Of a stretch of 64,000 nucleotides of DNA, positions 8,944-17,844 are shown one piece after another. The notes beneath the pieces were generated by a model. The model ran no database searches. It was not told where the DNA came from and saw nothing but the letters and a program-made list of their open reading frames with translations. The DNA is taken from positions 1 through 64,000 of the IMG/VR virus record IMGVR_UViG_3300032053_000050; one strand, 5' to 3'. The position numbers and the translations under genes are program-made. The DNA comes from a virus. The number at the start of each line of letters is the position of its first letter. The first letter of the stretch is position 1.

Positions 8944-9642
8944 ATGAAAATAGTATTTAATACAGAAAATATGTCATTATTAAATGCCTTTATAAAGACG
9001 CATAAAGAAAATGATGTGCAAATAATTGTTGGTAAAATAGAATCTGTATTATTTGAAAATATTGAAAATGGTGATGCCGAAGCTTATATAATTTCAAGTA
9101 GTTGTACATTTGCAAAAAAAGCTATATCTTTTATTAAAAAATTCAACCCTCATATTCCTATACTTTTATTAATAGAAAATATATTAGATTATAGTGAAGA
9201 ATGGAAAACAGATATTAACGTAGATATAATAATGTCTGAAACTTGTGAAAGTGATATTATTCTTTCCAAAATGATTTATTTCAATATTAATACATACATA
9301 AAAAATTTTGAAACTCTTCATAAACTTACTGCAAAAACACATGATAAGATAGAATTTGGAAATTGTATATATGATCCTACACGAAGAATTTTATATTATA
9401 AAGATAAAGAAATTAAAGAACTTTCTCCAAAAGAAGGAGGAATTCTTGAAATACTTGCTCTTAATTTTGAAAAAATTGTAAAAAAAGAAGTTATTCTTGA
9501 AAAAGTTTGGCGAAAACCGAATGATTATTTTGCTGGAAGATCTATGGATGTTTATATAACTCATCTTAGAAATACACTTAAAAATAATAAAATAAAACTT
9601 ACAATTAAAAATATATCTAGTATAGGATTAATTCTTGAATAA
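8944..9642 (+). CDS. OmpR-like regulator with degenerate receiver domain
   Basis: 232 residues. The C-terminal half is a winged-helix Trans_reg_C domain (ELSPKEGGILEILALN, ILEKVWRKPNDYFAGRSMDVYI, THLRNTLK). The N-terminal half has receiver-like alternation (IPILLLIENIL) but no obvious phospho-acceptor Asp or acidic pocket, so it probably works without phosphorylation. It may control phage or host promoters. A 56-base piece of this gene (9353-9408) is repeated exactly at 10000-10055. Confidence 0.75.
   Translation: MKIVFNTENMSLLNAFIKTHKENDVQIIVGKIESVLFENIENGDAEAYIISSSCTFAKKAISFIKKFNPHIPILLLIENILDYSEEWKTDINVDIIMSETCESDIILSKMIYFNINTYIKNFETLHKLTAKTHDKIEFGNCIYDPTRRILYYKDKEIKELSPKEGGILEILALNFEKIVKKEVILEKVWRKPNDYFAGRSMDVYITHLRNTLKNNKIKLTIKNISSIGLILE
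9353..9408 (+). repeat. 56-bp exact direct repeat, copy 1
   Basis: Bases 9353-9408, inside the winged-helix gene, are identical to 10000-10055. The copy encodes FGNCIYDPTRRILYYKDK in both places. Two such long exact copies about 650 bases apart indicate a recent duplication. Confidence 0.9.
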
Positions 9643-9643
9643 T

Positions 9644-10021
9644 ATGGCAATAAAACATTTGGGGTGGTATACATCACCAGAATTAAAAGAAAAAGATACA
9701 CTCCCATTTTGGAAAAAAAGAGAGATGTTAATAAGTCCTTTTATAATTCCTATAGGTATAGGGTACGCTATATTTTATGTATTATACGCATTATATTTTA
9801 TAATAAAATGGATATTGTTTGCTTGGATATCTCCTTTCATTTATTCACCTATATTTTGTAAAATAGGGTTCCATAAATATAGAGCCTTAGATGAAGAAAG
9901 ATATAGATGTTTGCTATGCCAAAATAAAATAGGGGTCCATAAATATAGAGCCTTAGATGAAAAAAGATATAGATGTTTGCTATGCCAAAAAGAATACACA
10001 ATTTGGAAATTGTATATATGA
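9644..10021 (+). CDS. Two-TM protein with duplicated zinc-ribbon, MAIKHL leader
   Basis: 125 residues from ATG 9644 (chosen because it gives the MAIKHL leader shared with four other proteins; an ATG at 9635 is open). A hydrophobic segment at about residues 33-65 would cross the membrane. The C-terminus holds HKYRALDEERYRCLLCQ twice, encoded by a 66-bp tandem duplication starting near 9863. The last residues (EYTIWKLYI) are encoded by the 56-bp repeat, so the natural C-terminus was probably changed. It is paralogous to the 10565 protein. Confidence 0.6.
   Translation: MAIKHLGWYTSPELKEKDTLPFWKKREMLISPFIIPIGIGYAIFYVLYALYFIIKWILFAWISPFIYSPIFCKIGFHKYRALDEERYRCLLCQNKIGVHKYRALDEKRYRCLLCQKEYTIWKLYI
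9863..9990 (+). repeat. 66-bp tandem duplication
   Basis: Two near-identical units beginning ATAGGG at 9863 and 9929 encode consecutive copies of a Cys-containing zinc-ribbon segment. They differ at only a few positions, so the duplication is young. Confidence 0.85.
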
Positions 10022-10055
10022 TCCTACACGAAGAATTTTATATTATAAAGATAAA
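10000..10055 (+). repeat. 56-bp exact direct repeat, copy 2
   Basis: Exact copy of 9353-9408. It straddles the end of the MAIKHL gene and supplies the upstream sequence of the next gene (start 10065). Confidence 0.9.
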
Positions 10056-10064
10056 TGTTTTACC

Positions 10065-10559
10065 ATGAAAAAAATAATCATCATTTTACTTTTATTAATT
10101 TGTTTTGTAATTGATATTTTTTCTCAGAGAAATATTTTAGTCATAACTTTTACTAATGTTGATTGTATGTTTGGGTTACAATATACTAGAAAAATTCCTT
10201 ATAAATTAAGTGTTTCTTATGAAAAATCATTTTTTAAATCAATGGGATTATATGTAAACAGTTCTTATGGAATATATAAAGGTGATCATAGTGCAAAAGC
10301 TAATCATATAAAAACTGGAATAGGAATCACAAAATTTATTAGAAATAATAATGGAGTTACAGCTACTACTTTTTCAGGAGGCATAATAGGACATTATTAC
10401 TTTAATATTGATCAAGGTGCTTATCATATAACAGAATATGATATTTTTCCAGCTTCTTTAGAATTAGGAATGGGAGAAATAATTAATCAAGTTAATTTTG
10501 ATTTTAAAATGGATCCTATAAAAAATTCACTTATATTTACTTTTGGAATTTTATTTTAA
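10065..10559 (+). CDS. Secreted, probably outer-membrane barrel-like protein
   Basis: 164 residues from ATG 10065; an earlier ATG at 9957 would put an internal hydrophobic signal peptide after material encoded by the duplicated repeat, so it is rejected. The signal peptide is MKKIIIILLLLICFVIDIFS. The rest has alternating beta strands with glycine/tyrosine (YVNSSYGIYKG, ATTFSGGIIGHYYF) as in small outer-membrane barrels. No family named. Confidence 0.65.
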   Translation: MKKIIIILLLLICFVIDIFSQRNILVITFTNVDCMFGLQYTRKIPYKLSVSYEKSFFKSMGLYVNSSYGIYKGDHSAKANHIKTGIGITKFIRNNNGVTATTFSGGIIGHYYFNIDQGAYHITEYDIFPASLELGMGEIINQVNFDFKMDPIKNSLIFTFGILF

Positions 10560-10564
10560 ATAAA

Positions 10565-10906
10565 ATGGCAATAAAACATTTACCCGGATTTACATCTGAA
10601 GAAATAAAAAAACTCAATCCTGATATTCCTTTTTATGAAAGACGGGAAATTTGGATGAGCCCATTAGCTATACCTTTAATAATTGGTTTTATAATATTTA
10701 TTACTTTTTTAGGATTTTCATATGCCTTTAAATGGATTTTTTTATCATGGATAGTGCCATTTGTTAATTGGAAATGGTTCTGTAAAATTGAACTCCATAA
10801 GTATAGGAAAATAGAACAAAAAATAGAACAAAGAATAGAACAAGATTTTCAACCTAAATATGTGTGTATAGTTTGTAAAAAAGAAAAATTTCAAGCCATT
10901 TATTAA
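10565..10906 (+). CDS. Membrane protein with MAIKHL leader and C-terminal zinc-ribbon
   Basis: 113 residues, a paralogue of the 9644 protein: same leader (MAIKHLPGFTSEEI), same FYERREIWMSP linker, one long hydrophobic segment (residues about 38-70) and a C-terminal HKYRK...YVCIVCKKEK Cys pair. A short EQKIEQRIEQ micro-repeat lies in the ribbon. Function unknown; zinc-ribbon on the cytoplasmic face is likely. Confidence 0.6.
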   Translation: MAIKHLPGFTSEEIKKLNPDIPFYERREIWMSPLAIPLIIGFIIFITFLGFSYAFKWIFLSWIVPFVNWKWFCKIELHKYRKIEQKIEQRIEQDFQPKYVCIVCKKEKFQAIY

Positions 10907-10908
10907 AA

Positions 10909-11118
10909 ATGTTGTATTTTAAATATAATGATTCTTTTAAAAAAGTTTCTTCATTAGTTAGTTTATTAAAAAAACAACATATTGAAGAAATTTATTGTGA
11001 AGAAGAATTTAATAAACATTTTGCAAAAAATGAAAATATTTATAGTTTCATTGATTCTAATGTGTTAAATTGGGCTCTTACAGAAGGAGATGCATGGGAT
11101 ATGTTTTTTGATAAGTAA
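10909..11118 (+). CDS. Small uncharacterised protein
   Basis: 69 residues, three bases after the previous gene, ending NWALTEGDAWDMFFDK. No recognised family; the acidic C-terminus and the close spacing suggest an operon member. Confidence 0.5.
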   Translation: MLYFKYNDSFKKVSSLVSLLKKQHIEEIYCEEEFNKHFAKNENIYSFIDSNVLNWALTEGDAWDMFFDK

Positions 11119-11173
11119 ATTAAAATGTAATTAAAAAATAGTAAGTTATCAGGACACAAAACCTTAATGTGAC

Positions 11174-12295
11174 ATGAAACAATATACAATAGAAAAATTA
11201 GAAAAAGAAAATTTAATAATATTTTCTGTTATAACAGGGTCTTATGCTTATGGAACCAATATTCCTACTTCAGATATAGATATACGTGGAATATTTATAC
11301 AGCCGCTTAATGATATACTTGGTTTTGGAAAAATAGATCAAGTTTCAGATGAAACGAATGATATAATATATTACGAAATAGGAAGATTTCTAGATTTATT
11401 AAAAAACAATAATCCAAATATTTTAGAAATCATAAATGTTCCAGTTGATTGCATAAAAATAATGCATCCAATAATGAAACAAATATTTGATCTTAAAAAT
11501 GAATTCATAACTAAAAAATGCCGTTGGTCATTTGGTGGTTATGCTATAGAACAAATAAAAAAAGCTCGTGGTCTTAATAAAAAAATGAATTGGGAAGAAA
11601 CCCAAATGGTTCGTAAAACAGTTCTTGATTTTTGTTATGTTCTTGTTGGTGGTGGATCAATGCCATTCAAAGAATGGATAAACGCACAAATAGATTACAG
11701 AGATCTTAACAAATGTCTTAATGGAAATAGAGTATTATTATCTCAAACTGATATAGGACTTGCTGCAGTAGATCATTTTCATGATTTATATGTTATGTAT
11801 GTATCTCCAAATTTTGAAAAATGGGGAGTAGTTTCAGATGAAGATATAGCTAATGATGTTCAACTTACATCAATACCAAAAGATTTAGAAGTTAAAGGTT
11901 CTCTTTATTTTAATAAAGACGGTTATTCTGTTCATTGTAAAAAGTACAAAAAATTTCAAGAATGGAAAGCTAATCGTAATGAAACTCGCATAAACATGGT
12001 TAAAGAACATGGAAAGAAATACGATGGAAAAAATTTAATGCATACTTTTAGACTATTAGAAACAGCGCTTGAAATAGCCGAAGGAAAAGGAATTAATGTT
12101 AGAAGAAATAATATAGAAAAACTTTTAGCTATACGAAAAGGAGAATACGAATATGATGATTTGCTTATTGAAGCTGAAGAATTAATACAAAAAATGGATG
12201 TTGTATTTAAAAAAAGTAATTTACCCGAAAACACTGATATAGATATTGTAAATACGTTGCTTATAAATATGCGTAAAGAGTGGTATAAAATATAA
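11174..12295 (+). CDS. RlaP-like DNA polymerase beta-superfamily nucleotidyltransferase
   Basis: 373 residues. The N-terminal GSYAYGTNIPTSDIDIRGIF is the hG[ST]...DxDxR core of the polymerase beta/RlaP nucleotidyltransferase family. Family members are found in many large phages and are suspected to act in RNA repair or tRNA end modification, but this is not established. In this window it would add to the ligase/kinase/phosphatase set. Confidence 0.8.
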   Translation: MKQYTIEKLEKENLIIFSVITGSYAYGTNIPTSDIDIRGIFIQPLNDILGFGKIDQVSDETNDIIYYEIGRFLDLLKNNNPNILEIINVPVDCIKIMHPIMKQIFDLKNEFITKKCRWSFGGYAIEQIKKARGLNKKMNWEETQMVRKTVLDFCYVLVGGGSMPFKEWINAQIDYRDLNKCLNGNRVLLSQTDIGLAAVDHFHDLYVMYVSPNFEKWGVVSDEDIANDVQLTSIPKDLEVKGSLYFNKDGYSVHCKKYKKFQEWKANRNETRINMVKEHGKKYDGKNLMHTFRLLETALEIAEGKGINVRRNNIEKLLAIRKGEYEYDDLLIEAEELIQKMDVVFKKSNLPENTDIDIVNTLLINMRKEWYKI

Positions 12296-12299
12296 TGGT

Positions 12300-12595
12300 A
12301 ATGTATTCAGGATGCATTTTCAAAAAGTAGAAAAGGCATTGTTTTTTCACAAATACATAAAGATAATATAGGTGAAAAAACAAAAGAAGCAATGAAAAAA
12401 ATAGAAATCTATAATTCAAGAAAAATTAATTGTTATGATATAAACAGAACATTTTTACATCAATATAAAAGTATAACTGAAACTGAACGAATATTAAAAA
12501 TTAATAAAACGCCTATAATTAATTCATGCAAGCGATTAAAAACTAGATTAAAAGATTACATTTTTAGATATAATGATGATGATGAATTTAAATAA
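12300..12595 (+). pseudogene. Homing-endonuclease remnant (NUMOD3-NUMOD1 tail)
   Basis: An open frame from about 12318 (AFSKSRKGIVFSQIHKDN, NUMOD3-like) runs into a 67-codon ORF starting at ATG 12392. That ORF encodes INCYDINRTFLHQYKSITE...ILKINKT, a NUMOD1 DNA-binding domain of homing endonucleases. No catalytic domain is present upstream, so this is the DNA-binding tail of a decayed endonuclease. Confidence 0.7.
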
Positions 12596-12600
12596 AAATA

Positions 12601-13023
12601 ATGGCAATAAAACATTTATCACCTAGAACTAAAGAAGAAGTTTGGGATAAGCTAACTACTAGGGAAAAACATAGTTTCGAAGCAAAACAACGAAAACAAC
12701 CATATAAAAAATATCCTATGGGCTATAAAACCATGAGAGTTCTTGAAATGATTTTAAATGGAAAAAATATTACAAAATCAGTATTAACATTTTTATATGA
12801 ATTATCTTATGGGAAAGGATCATACGATGCTTTCAATAGTGGTTATTGGAGTGAAGCTACAGGATTATGGGAATGCATTAACAAAACTCAATCACTTTGG
12901 ATTAAAGAAAATGATGGAATTTCTAGATCAGCTTATTTCTATACTATCAATGAAATAGGGATGGTAAAATTAGAAAAATATAAACAAAAATTTCAAAATC
13001 TAAATATAGAATCTTACATATAA
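12601..13023 (+). CDS. Uncharacterised protein with MAIKHLSPR leader
   Basis: 140 residues starting MAIKHLSPRTKEEV, the leader shared with proteins at 3172, 9644, 10565 and 25735. The body is mixed alpha/beta with MGYKTMRVLEMILNGKN and a late YTINEIGMVKLEKY, which could be a winged-helix DNA-binding fold. No catalytic motif seen. It sits five bases after the homing-nuclease remnant and three bases before the Nudix gene. Confidence 0.6.
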   Translation: MAIKHLSPRTKEEVWDKLTTREKHSFEAKQRKQPYKKYPMGYKTMRVLEMILNGKNITKSVLTFLYELSYGKGSYDAFNSGYWSEATGLWECINKTQSLWIKENDGISRSAYFYTINEIGMVKLEKYKQKFQNLNIESYI

Positions 13024-13026
13024 TAT

Positions 13027-13635
13027 ATGATGTCATTTAATAACAAACCAAATAAATTTCATAAAGATAAAGAAGGAAAACCCTTCTGGGAATCAAGATC
13101 TGTAGCTGTAGAAGTTTCAGTTTTTGCTATACACAATAAACAAGTTTATATTCTTGTTGAAAAAAGATCATCTATTATGATGGATGGTCCTAATTTATGG
13201 GCACTCCCATCAGGATATATGGATTATGATGAAACAGGATGGGATGCAGCTAGACGTGAACTTTATGAAGAAACAAGTTTAGATATTGACAGGTATGATA
13301 AAATCTGTATAACAAATAACAATAAACAACCCTTTGAAGTAATTACAGATCCTAAACATAATAGACAAAATATTGTGTTGGAATATTGTATTGTTTTGAA
13401 TTTTAATAAATCACAAGAAAAATTTCCGATAGAATTAGAACAATATAAAAATAGAGAAACTGCTCAAATAAAATGGTTAATGCCTAATAGACTTACACAA
13501 GTTAATTGGGCTTTTAATCACGATGAACGAATAAAAAATGCTTTAGTAATATTTAAGAAATACATATATCCAAGTTTTTGGAGAAAATGTTGGAATTTAT
13601 TAACAAAATTTTATCAAATTTTAATTTTTTCTTAA
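13027..13635 (+). CDS. Nudix hydrolase
   Basis: 202 residues. GYMDYDETGWDAARRELYEE fits the Nudix box (Gx5Ex7REUxEE). The overall length and flanking SVAVEVSVFAI and IVLEYCIVLNF strands resemble the ADP-ribose/NAD-type Nudix subgroup, so hydrolysis of a dinucleotide or ADP-ribose is plausible given the NAD-synthesis genes elsewhere. Substrate is not determined by sequence. Confidence 0.85.
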   Translation: MMSFNNKPNKFHKDKEGKPFWESRSVAVEVSVFAIHNKQVYILVEKRSSIMMDGPNLWALPSGYMDYDETGWDAARRELYEETSLDIDRYDKICITNNNKQPFEVITDPKHNRQNIVLEYCIVLNFNKSQEKFPIELEQYKNRETAQIKWLMPNRLTQVNWAFNHDERIKNALVIFKKYIYPSFWRKCWNLLTKFYQILIFS

Positions 13636-13716
13636 CAATAATTCTTTTTAAGTATGATAAATATGTAATATATTTGTCATCACTTATTATTATAAACAAA
13701 TTAAAATATTTTTAAC

Positions 13717-14055
13717 ATGGAAGAAAATGAAGTATTAGTAGCCGGTGCTTTTTTAAGTGCCTTAAAAAGAAACAATAAGCAAATTCGCGATGATCGTGCA
13801 ACTGCTATTGTTGAATCAGCTCAGTTAATCTATAAAAGAAAAGTAGAAGATCTTGAAGTGAGTATTAAACAAATGAAAAGAGATCAGGAAAATATGCTTG
13901 ATTTATCTCCTACTAATGCTCAAAGTTTAGTTTTAGCAAGTGATTTTGATTCAACTAAATATGCAGAAAAAGATATTGAAATTGGCGTTAAAATTCGTAA
14001 TGCTGAAATTACTCTTGAAATTGCAAAGAAAAGATATGAATATTTATTTGGATAA
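13717..14055 (+). CDS. Small coiled-coil protein
   Basis: 112 residues dominated by charged helix (VESAQLIYKRKVEDLEVSIKQ). It ends three bases before the VWA-domain gene, and the two are probably translated together. A conserved structural or regulatory partner of the VWA protein is possible but not shown. Confidence 0.55.
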   Translation: MEENEVLVAGAFLSALKRNNKQIRDDRATAIVESAQLIYKRKVEDLEVSIKQMKRDQENMLDLSPTNAQSLVLASDFDSTKYAEKDIEIGVKIRNAEITLEIAKKRYEYLFG

Positions 14056-14057
14056 GA

Positions 14058-14933
14058 ATGGGATACGGGACATATTCAACAATTAGTAGAGATCTAAGAG
14101 CAACCTCTCTTGGATATACTACAAAATCTGCTCATGAAATTTTTAAATCAAAATCTATTAACAATGCTATGAATCCAAATGGCATTGTTCTTCGTGAGTC
14201 AAGAGATTCTACAGAACATCCAAATGCTTTACCTATTATTATTGCGTTAGATGTAACAGGTTCTATGGGAACTGTTCCTCATCAATTAGTTAAAGATGGT
14301 TTACCAACTCTTGTAACAGAAGTTATTAAAAATGGTCAACCAGATCCACAAATTTTATTTTTAGCTATTGGAGATCATGAGTGTGATAATTCTCCTTTAC
14401 AGGTAGGACAGTTTGAATCAAGTGATGAACTTTTAGATAAATGGCTTACTGATGTTTATCTTGAAGGTGGTGGTGGTGGAAACTCTGGTGAAAGCTATCT
14501 TTTAGCTTGGTATTTTGCAGGTTATCATACAGCAACAGATTCTTTTGAAAAAAGGAAAGAAAAAGGATTCTTATTTACAATTGGAGATGAACCTACTCTT
14601 AAATATATTCCAAAAGGAGACATTAAAGAAATTATGGGTGATGGACAATATGAAGAATTTTCTGCTGCTGCACTGTTAGATAAAGCAAGAGAAACTTATA
14701 ATGTATTTCATTTACATATAAGACAAACTGGAGCTGGACAACGTCAAGAAACTATGGATGGATGGAAACAATTAATGGGTGAGAATTTAATAGTTATTGA
14801 AAGACATACAGATGTTGCAGATGCAATTACAAAAATTATAACTAAACATTGTGAAAAACCAAAAGTTTTAAAATCTAAAAAGGAATCTAAAAAAGAAGAA
14901 ATAGATGAATCTTCTATTGAAATAATTCTTTAA
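14058..14933 (+). CDS. VWA-domain protein
   Basis: 291 residues. IIIALDVTGSMG is a MIDAS motif (DxTxS type) and GESYLLAWYFAG, FLFTIGDEPTL follow as in von Willebrand A domains. A basic/acidic tail ends ESKKEEIDESS. VWA proteins form metal-dependent protein contacts; a second VWA protein here is Ro60 (35504). The stop overlaps the purA start by one base. Confidence 0.75.
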   Translation: MGYGTYSTISRDLRATSLGYTTKSAHEIFKSKSINNAMNPNGIVLRESRDSTEHPNALPIIIALDVTGSMGTVPHQLVKDGLPTLVTEVIKNGQPDPQILFLAIGDHECDNSPLQVGQFESSDELLDKWLTDVYLEGGGGGNSGESYLLAWYFAGYHTATDSFEKRKEKGFLFTIGDEPTLKYIPKGDIKEIMGDGQYEEFSAAALLDKARETYNVFHLHIRQTGAGQRQETMDGWKQLMGENLIVIERHTDVADAITKIITKHCEKPKVLKSKKESKKEEIDESSIEIIL

Positions 14934-16102
14934 TGAAAAATTTAGCTATAGTAGGTCTAGGGTTTGGGGATGAAGGTAAAGGTACAATAACTGATTATCT
15001 TTGTTCCCAATGTTCTAATCCATTAGTTATAAGATATTCCGGTGGACATCAAGCCGGTCATACCGTTTATTATAACAATAAACACCATATTTTTTCAAAC
15101 TTTGGTTCAGGAACTTTACGAGGAGTTCCTACATTCTGGTCTAAATATTGTACAGTAGACCCTATAGGAATAATGAATGAACTTAGTGTTCTAATGAGTA
15201 TAGGTATTTTTCAACCTAAATTATTTATTGATCCAGATAGCCCAATAACTACTCCTTATGATAAATTTTATAATCATAATACTGAAACTTCAAATCACCA
15301 TGGAAGTTGTGGTGTAGGATATGGAGCTACTATTGAAAGAGAAGAAAAACATTATTCATTAACTTTCAGTGATTTATTTTATAGTGATATTTTTAAGATT
15401 AAGCTTAAAATGATTGAAAAATATTATTATAATATATTTGATAAAAATTATACACAATATCCATATCTTGATAATTCAATTCTAGATCAAATGATTAAAG
15501 ATTTTAATATATATTGTGATCAATTAAAACAATTATCTTTTATTGAACAAAAATCATTATGTGAAGTAATTTATTCAGACTATATTTTTGAAGGTGCTCA
15601 AGGAATTTTATTAGATCAAAATATGGGATTTTTTCCCCATGTATCTAGATCTAATTCAGGAACTAAAAATATTATTGAATTAATAGGAAAAACAAATCAA
15701 AAAGATATACATTATTATCTTGTAACACGTGCTTATCAAACTCGTCACGGTAATGGTCCTATGACTAATGATAAAAGAGGTCATAGTATTATTGAAAATC
15801 CTGATGAAACTAATATTAATAGAAAATGGCAAGGGAAATTTAGACGTTCATTGCTTGATTTAGATTTAATTCAATATGCTATTAATAAAGATGAAGGTCT
15901 TAGAAATTCTAAAAATAAAACATTAGTAGTTACGTGTTTAGACCATATGAAAAATGATTATAGATTTACACATAAAGGAGAAATAGTAGCATCAACTTCT
16001 GAAGAAGAATTTATAAAAGTTATTTCAAATATTTTAGGAATTTATATATTATTTATAAATGATTCTCCTGATTCTAAAACTTTTAAAAAAATATTCTTAT
16101 GA
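14933..16102 (+). CDS. purA: Adenylosuccinate synthetase
   Basis: 389 residues. GFGDEGKGTITDYL is the GTP-binding loop with the catalytic Asp of PurA; GGHQAGHTVYY, GSGTLRGVP and FEGAQGILLDQNMGFFP with RSNSGTKN follow in the order of the family. Somewhat shorter than the usual ~430 residues. Cellular PurA makes adenylosuccinate from IMP and Asp; phage PurZ relatives make the 2-aminoadenine precursor. The retained GDEGKG Asp favours PurA, but I cannot exclude an altered base pathway. Confidence 0.85.
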   Translation: MKNLAIVGLGFGDEGKGTITDYLCSQCSNPLVIRYSGGHQAGHTVYYNNKHHIFSNFGSGTLRGVPTFWSKYCTVDPIGIMNELSVLMSIGIFQPKLFIDPDSPITTPYDKFYNHNTETSNHHGSCGVGYGATIEREEKHYSLTFSDLFYSDIFKIKLKMIEKYYYNIFDKNYTQYPYLDNSILDQMIKDFNIYCDQLKQLSFIEQKSLCEVIYSDYIFEGAQGILLDQNMGFFPHVSRSNSGTKNIIELIGKTNQKDIHYYLVTRAYQTRHGNGPMTNDKRGHSIIENPDETNINRKWQGKFRRSLLDLDLIQYAINKDEGLRNSKNKTLVVTCLDHMKNDYRFTHKGEIVASTSEEEFIKVISNILGIYILFINDSPDSKTFKKIFL

Positions 16103-16269
16103 CAAAAAAATTACAATACATCGATTACGAATGTAAAATAGGAGAAAGAGTAAGATGGGAAGATATTACTGGTAAAAAGAAATTTGAAGGTGTTATATTA
16201 AAATGGAAAGAAGAAGAAATTGCAATCGTTAAATTAGACGATGAAACTATTGTAGAGGTTAAGTGCTAA
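16099..16269 (+). CDS. Small KOW-like uncharacterised protein
   Basis: 56 residues (MTKKLQYIDYECKIGERVRWED...) starting in an ATGA overlap with the purA stop, so translationally coupled. The compact beta-rich sequence GERVRWEDITGKKKFEGVIL resembles small SH3/KOW-type folds. Function unknown. Confidence 0.55.
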   Translation: MTKKLQYIDYECKIGERVRWEDITGKKKFEGVILKWKEEEIAIVKLDDETIVEVKC

Positions 16270-16335
16270 AAACTTTACTAATTACTAATCATATAAATAC
16301 TTATATTATTAATTAGTTTATGAAAAAACAAAAAA

Positions 16336-16505
16336 GGAAATTTTATTTATGAAGAATGCGGGAAATCATATATCAAGAAACAAACTCATATAAATTTAAG
16401 AAAGAAAATGATAAAATAAAAGCTCAAGAGAAATCTACTATTGATAAAGGCTTTAAATATATCATAATTATAGATAAAGATTACGATAAATTTATAAAAA
16501 TATAA
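16336..16505 (+). pseudogene. Homing-endonuclease remnant (zinc finger and nuclease tail)
   Basis: One frame near 16340-16395 encodes EECGKSYIKKQTHINL, a C2H2-like finger; another frame (ATG 16356) encodes 49 residues ending STIDKGFKYIIIIDKDYDKF, nearly the same as the remnant at 23-154. The two halves are out of frame, so the gene is dead or frameshifted. It sits between purA and the clamp-loader gene. Confidence 0.5.
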
Positions 16506-16512
16506 ATATATA

Positions 16513-17472
16513 ATGACAACGCCCATTGTTAATCAACTGTTCACAGAAAAATTTAGACCTAAGGAATTATCAAGTTTGATAATTCCTATACGTACAAGAA
16601 AAGAATTATCAAGAGGACTTATACAAAATGTATTATTTTTTGGATCAGCAGGAAGTGGCAAAACTTCGGCAGGATTTATATTGTCAAAAAATTATACTTA
16701 TTTATATATTAATGCTTCTTCAGAAAGAGGCATCGATGTTATTCGTGAAAAAATAGGAAAGTTTTGTTCTACTATTTCGTTAGAAGGTGGAAGAGAAAAA
16801 CTTAAATGTGTGTTTTTAGATGAAATGGATGGAGCCACAGAGGAATTCTTTAAAGCTTTAAGAGCAGTAATGGAAAAATATGCAAATGTTGCAAGATTTA
16901 TAGCAACTGCAAATTATATCCAAAAAATTCCTGAACCTATACAATCAAGATTTAATTGTATTTCATTTGATGCAATCAATACTGAAGAAGAAGATTTTCT
17001 TATAGAAGAATATAAGAAAAGAATGGCATTAATAATGAAAGCAATTAAGTTAACTTATAGTGAAGAAATCTTAGATAAATTTGTTCGTAATGATTTTCCA
17101 GATATGAGAAGTCTTATGAATAAACTTCAATCATTTTATCTTCAAGGTATTACAGAACTTAATGATAAAAACTTTAATATCAATTTTGATTTTGAAGATT
17201 TATTTAAGATGTGTTTAGGAAAATCAGATAAACCTTATGAAAACTATAAGATAATAGTTGGAGAATATGCATCAAAAATAGATGATGCTTTAGCTGCATT
17301 AGGTCAAGATTTTATAGAATACATTAAATCAAATAGTCCTAATCATATTTCAAAAATACCTTTGATTATAATATCAGTAGCAGAACATCAAGCTCAAAGA
17401 ACAATGGTAATCGACCCATTAATTACATTATTAAGTTGTGTAATGAAAATTCAATTAATAATAAACTCATGA
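16513..17472 (+). CDS. Clamp-loader large subunit (T4 gp44-like AAA+ ATPase)
   Basis: 319 residues. FFGSAGSGKTSAG is Walker A, CVFLDEMDGATEE Walker B, IATANYIQKIPEPIQSRF the sensor 1/SRF arginine-finger motif of RFC and gp44. It loads the sliding clamp for phage DNA replication. Starts at ATG 16513 after a short gap; a coupled zinc-ribbon gene follows in an ATGA overlap. Confidence 0.88.
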   Translation: MTTPIVNQLFTEKFRPKELSSLIIPIRTRKELSRGLIQNVLFFGSAGSGKTSAGFILSKNYTYLYINASSERGIDVIREKIGKFCSTISLEGGREKLKCVFLDEMDGATEEFFKALRAVMEKYANVARFIATANYIQKIPEPIQSRFNCISFDAINTEEEDFLIEEYKKRMALIMKAIKLTYSEEILDKFVRNDFPDMRSLMNKLQSFYLQGITELNDKNFNINFDFEDLFKMCLGKSDKPYENYKIIVGEYASKIDDALAALGQDFIEYIKSNSPNHISKIPLIIISVAEHQAQRTMVIDPLITLLSCVMKIQLIINS

Positions 17473-17750
17473 CATCAGAAGAAAAACACAAGATGATAAA
17501 AGAACAAGTCGATATGATGTATGGCTTGATTAAAACTGGAGAAAGAGCTCTTGAAATTTTAAGAGAACAATGCGATCATCCAGAATCTAAATTAGTTAAT
17601 TATTCCTGGGCTCCTGGACATATACAACCCAATACAAATGTATGCGCAGTTTGTGGTAAAGTTTTAGTAGAACCTTGGTATAGAGAAGAAGAACCAAGGC
17701 CTGTAGAAGAAGATGATGATATGGATGTTAACAAATTAACAGATATTTAA
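17469..17750 (+). CDS. Small zinc-ribbon protein coupled to clamp loader
   Basis: 93 residues from ATG 17469, which overlaps the stop of the clamp-loader gene (ATGA). CDHPESKLVNYS...NVCAVCGK gives a CxxH...CxxC zinc site, and the tail is strongly acidic (EEEPRPVEEDDDMD). Possible accessory of the replisome by position only. Confidence 0.55.
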   Translation: MTSEEKHKMIKEQVDMMYGLIKTGERALEILREQCDHPESKLVNYSWAPGHIQPNTNVCAVCGKVLVEPWYREEEPRPVEEDDDMDVNKLTDI

Positions 17751-17782
17751 TCCCTACATTTTTATTTTACATCATTTTTTAT

Positions 17783-17790
17783 TATATTTG
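17783..17790 (+). promoter_or_regulatory. -7 box before the FEN gene
   Basis: TATATTTG at 17783-17790 with an AT-rich upstream, about 54 bases ahead of the start codon at 17845. Confidence 0.45.
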
Positions 17791-17844
17791 TATATGAAAA
17801 CAATAGACATAATACGATCATTTTAATAATTGTAAAAGAAAAAT

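Noticed and set aside
9957-10559. 200-residue protein starting at 9957
   Set aside because: It would place a signal peptide in the middle; the upstream codons come from the zinc-ribbon gene and the 56-bp repeat. ATG 10065 fits.
14933-16102. PurZ (2-aminoadenine genome) call
   Set aside because: The PurA-type GDEGKG loop is kept and no DatZ or MazZ homologue is identifiable; Z-DNA cannot be claimed.
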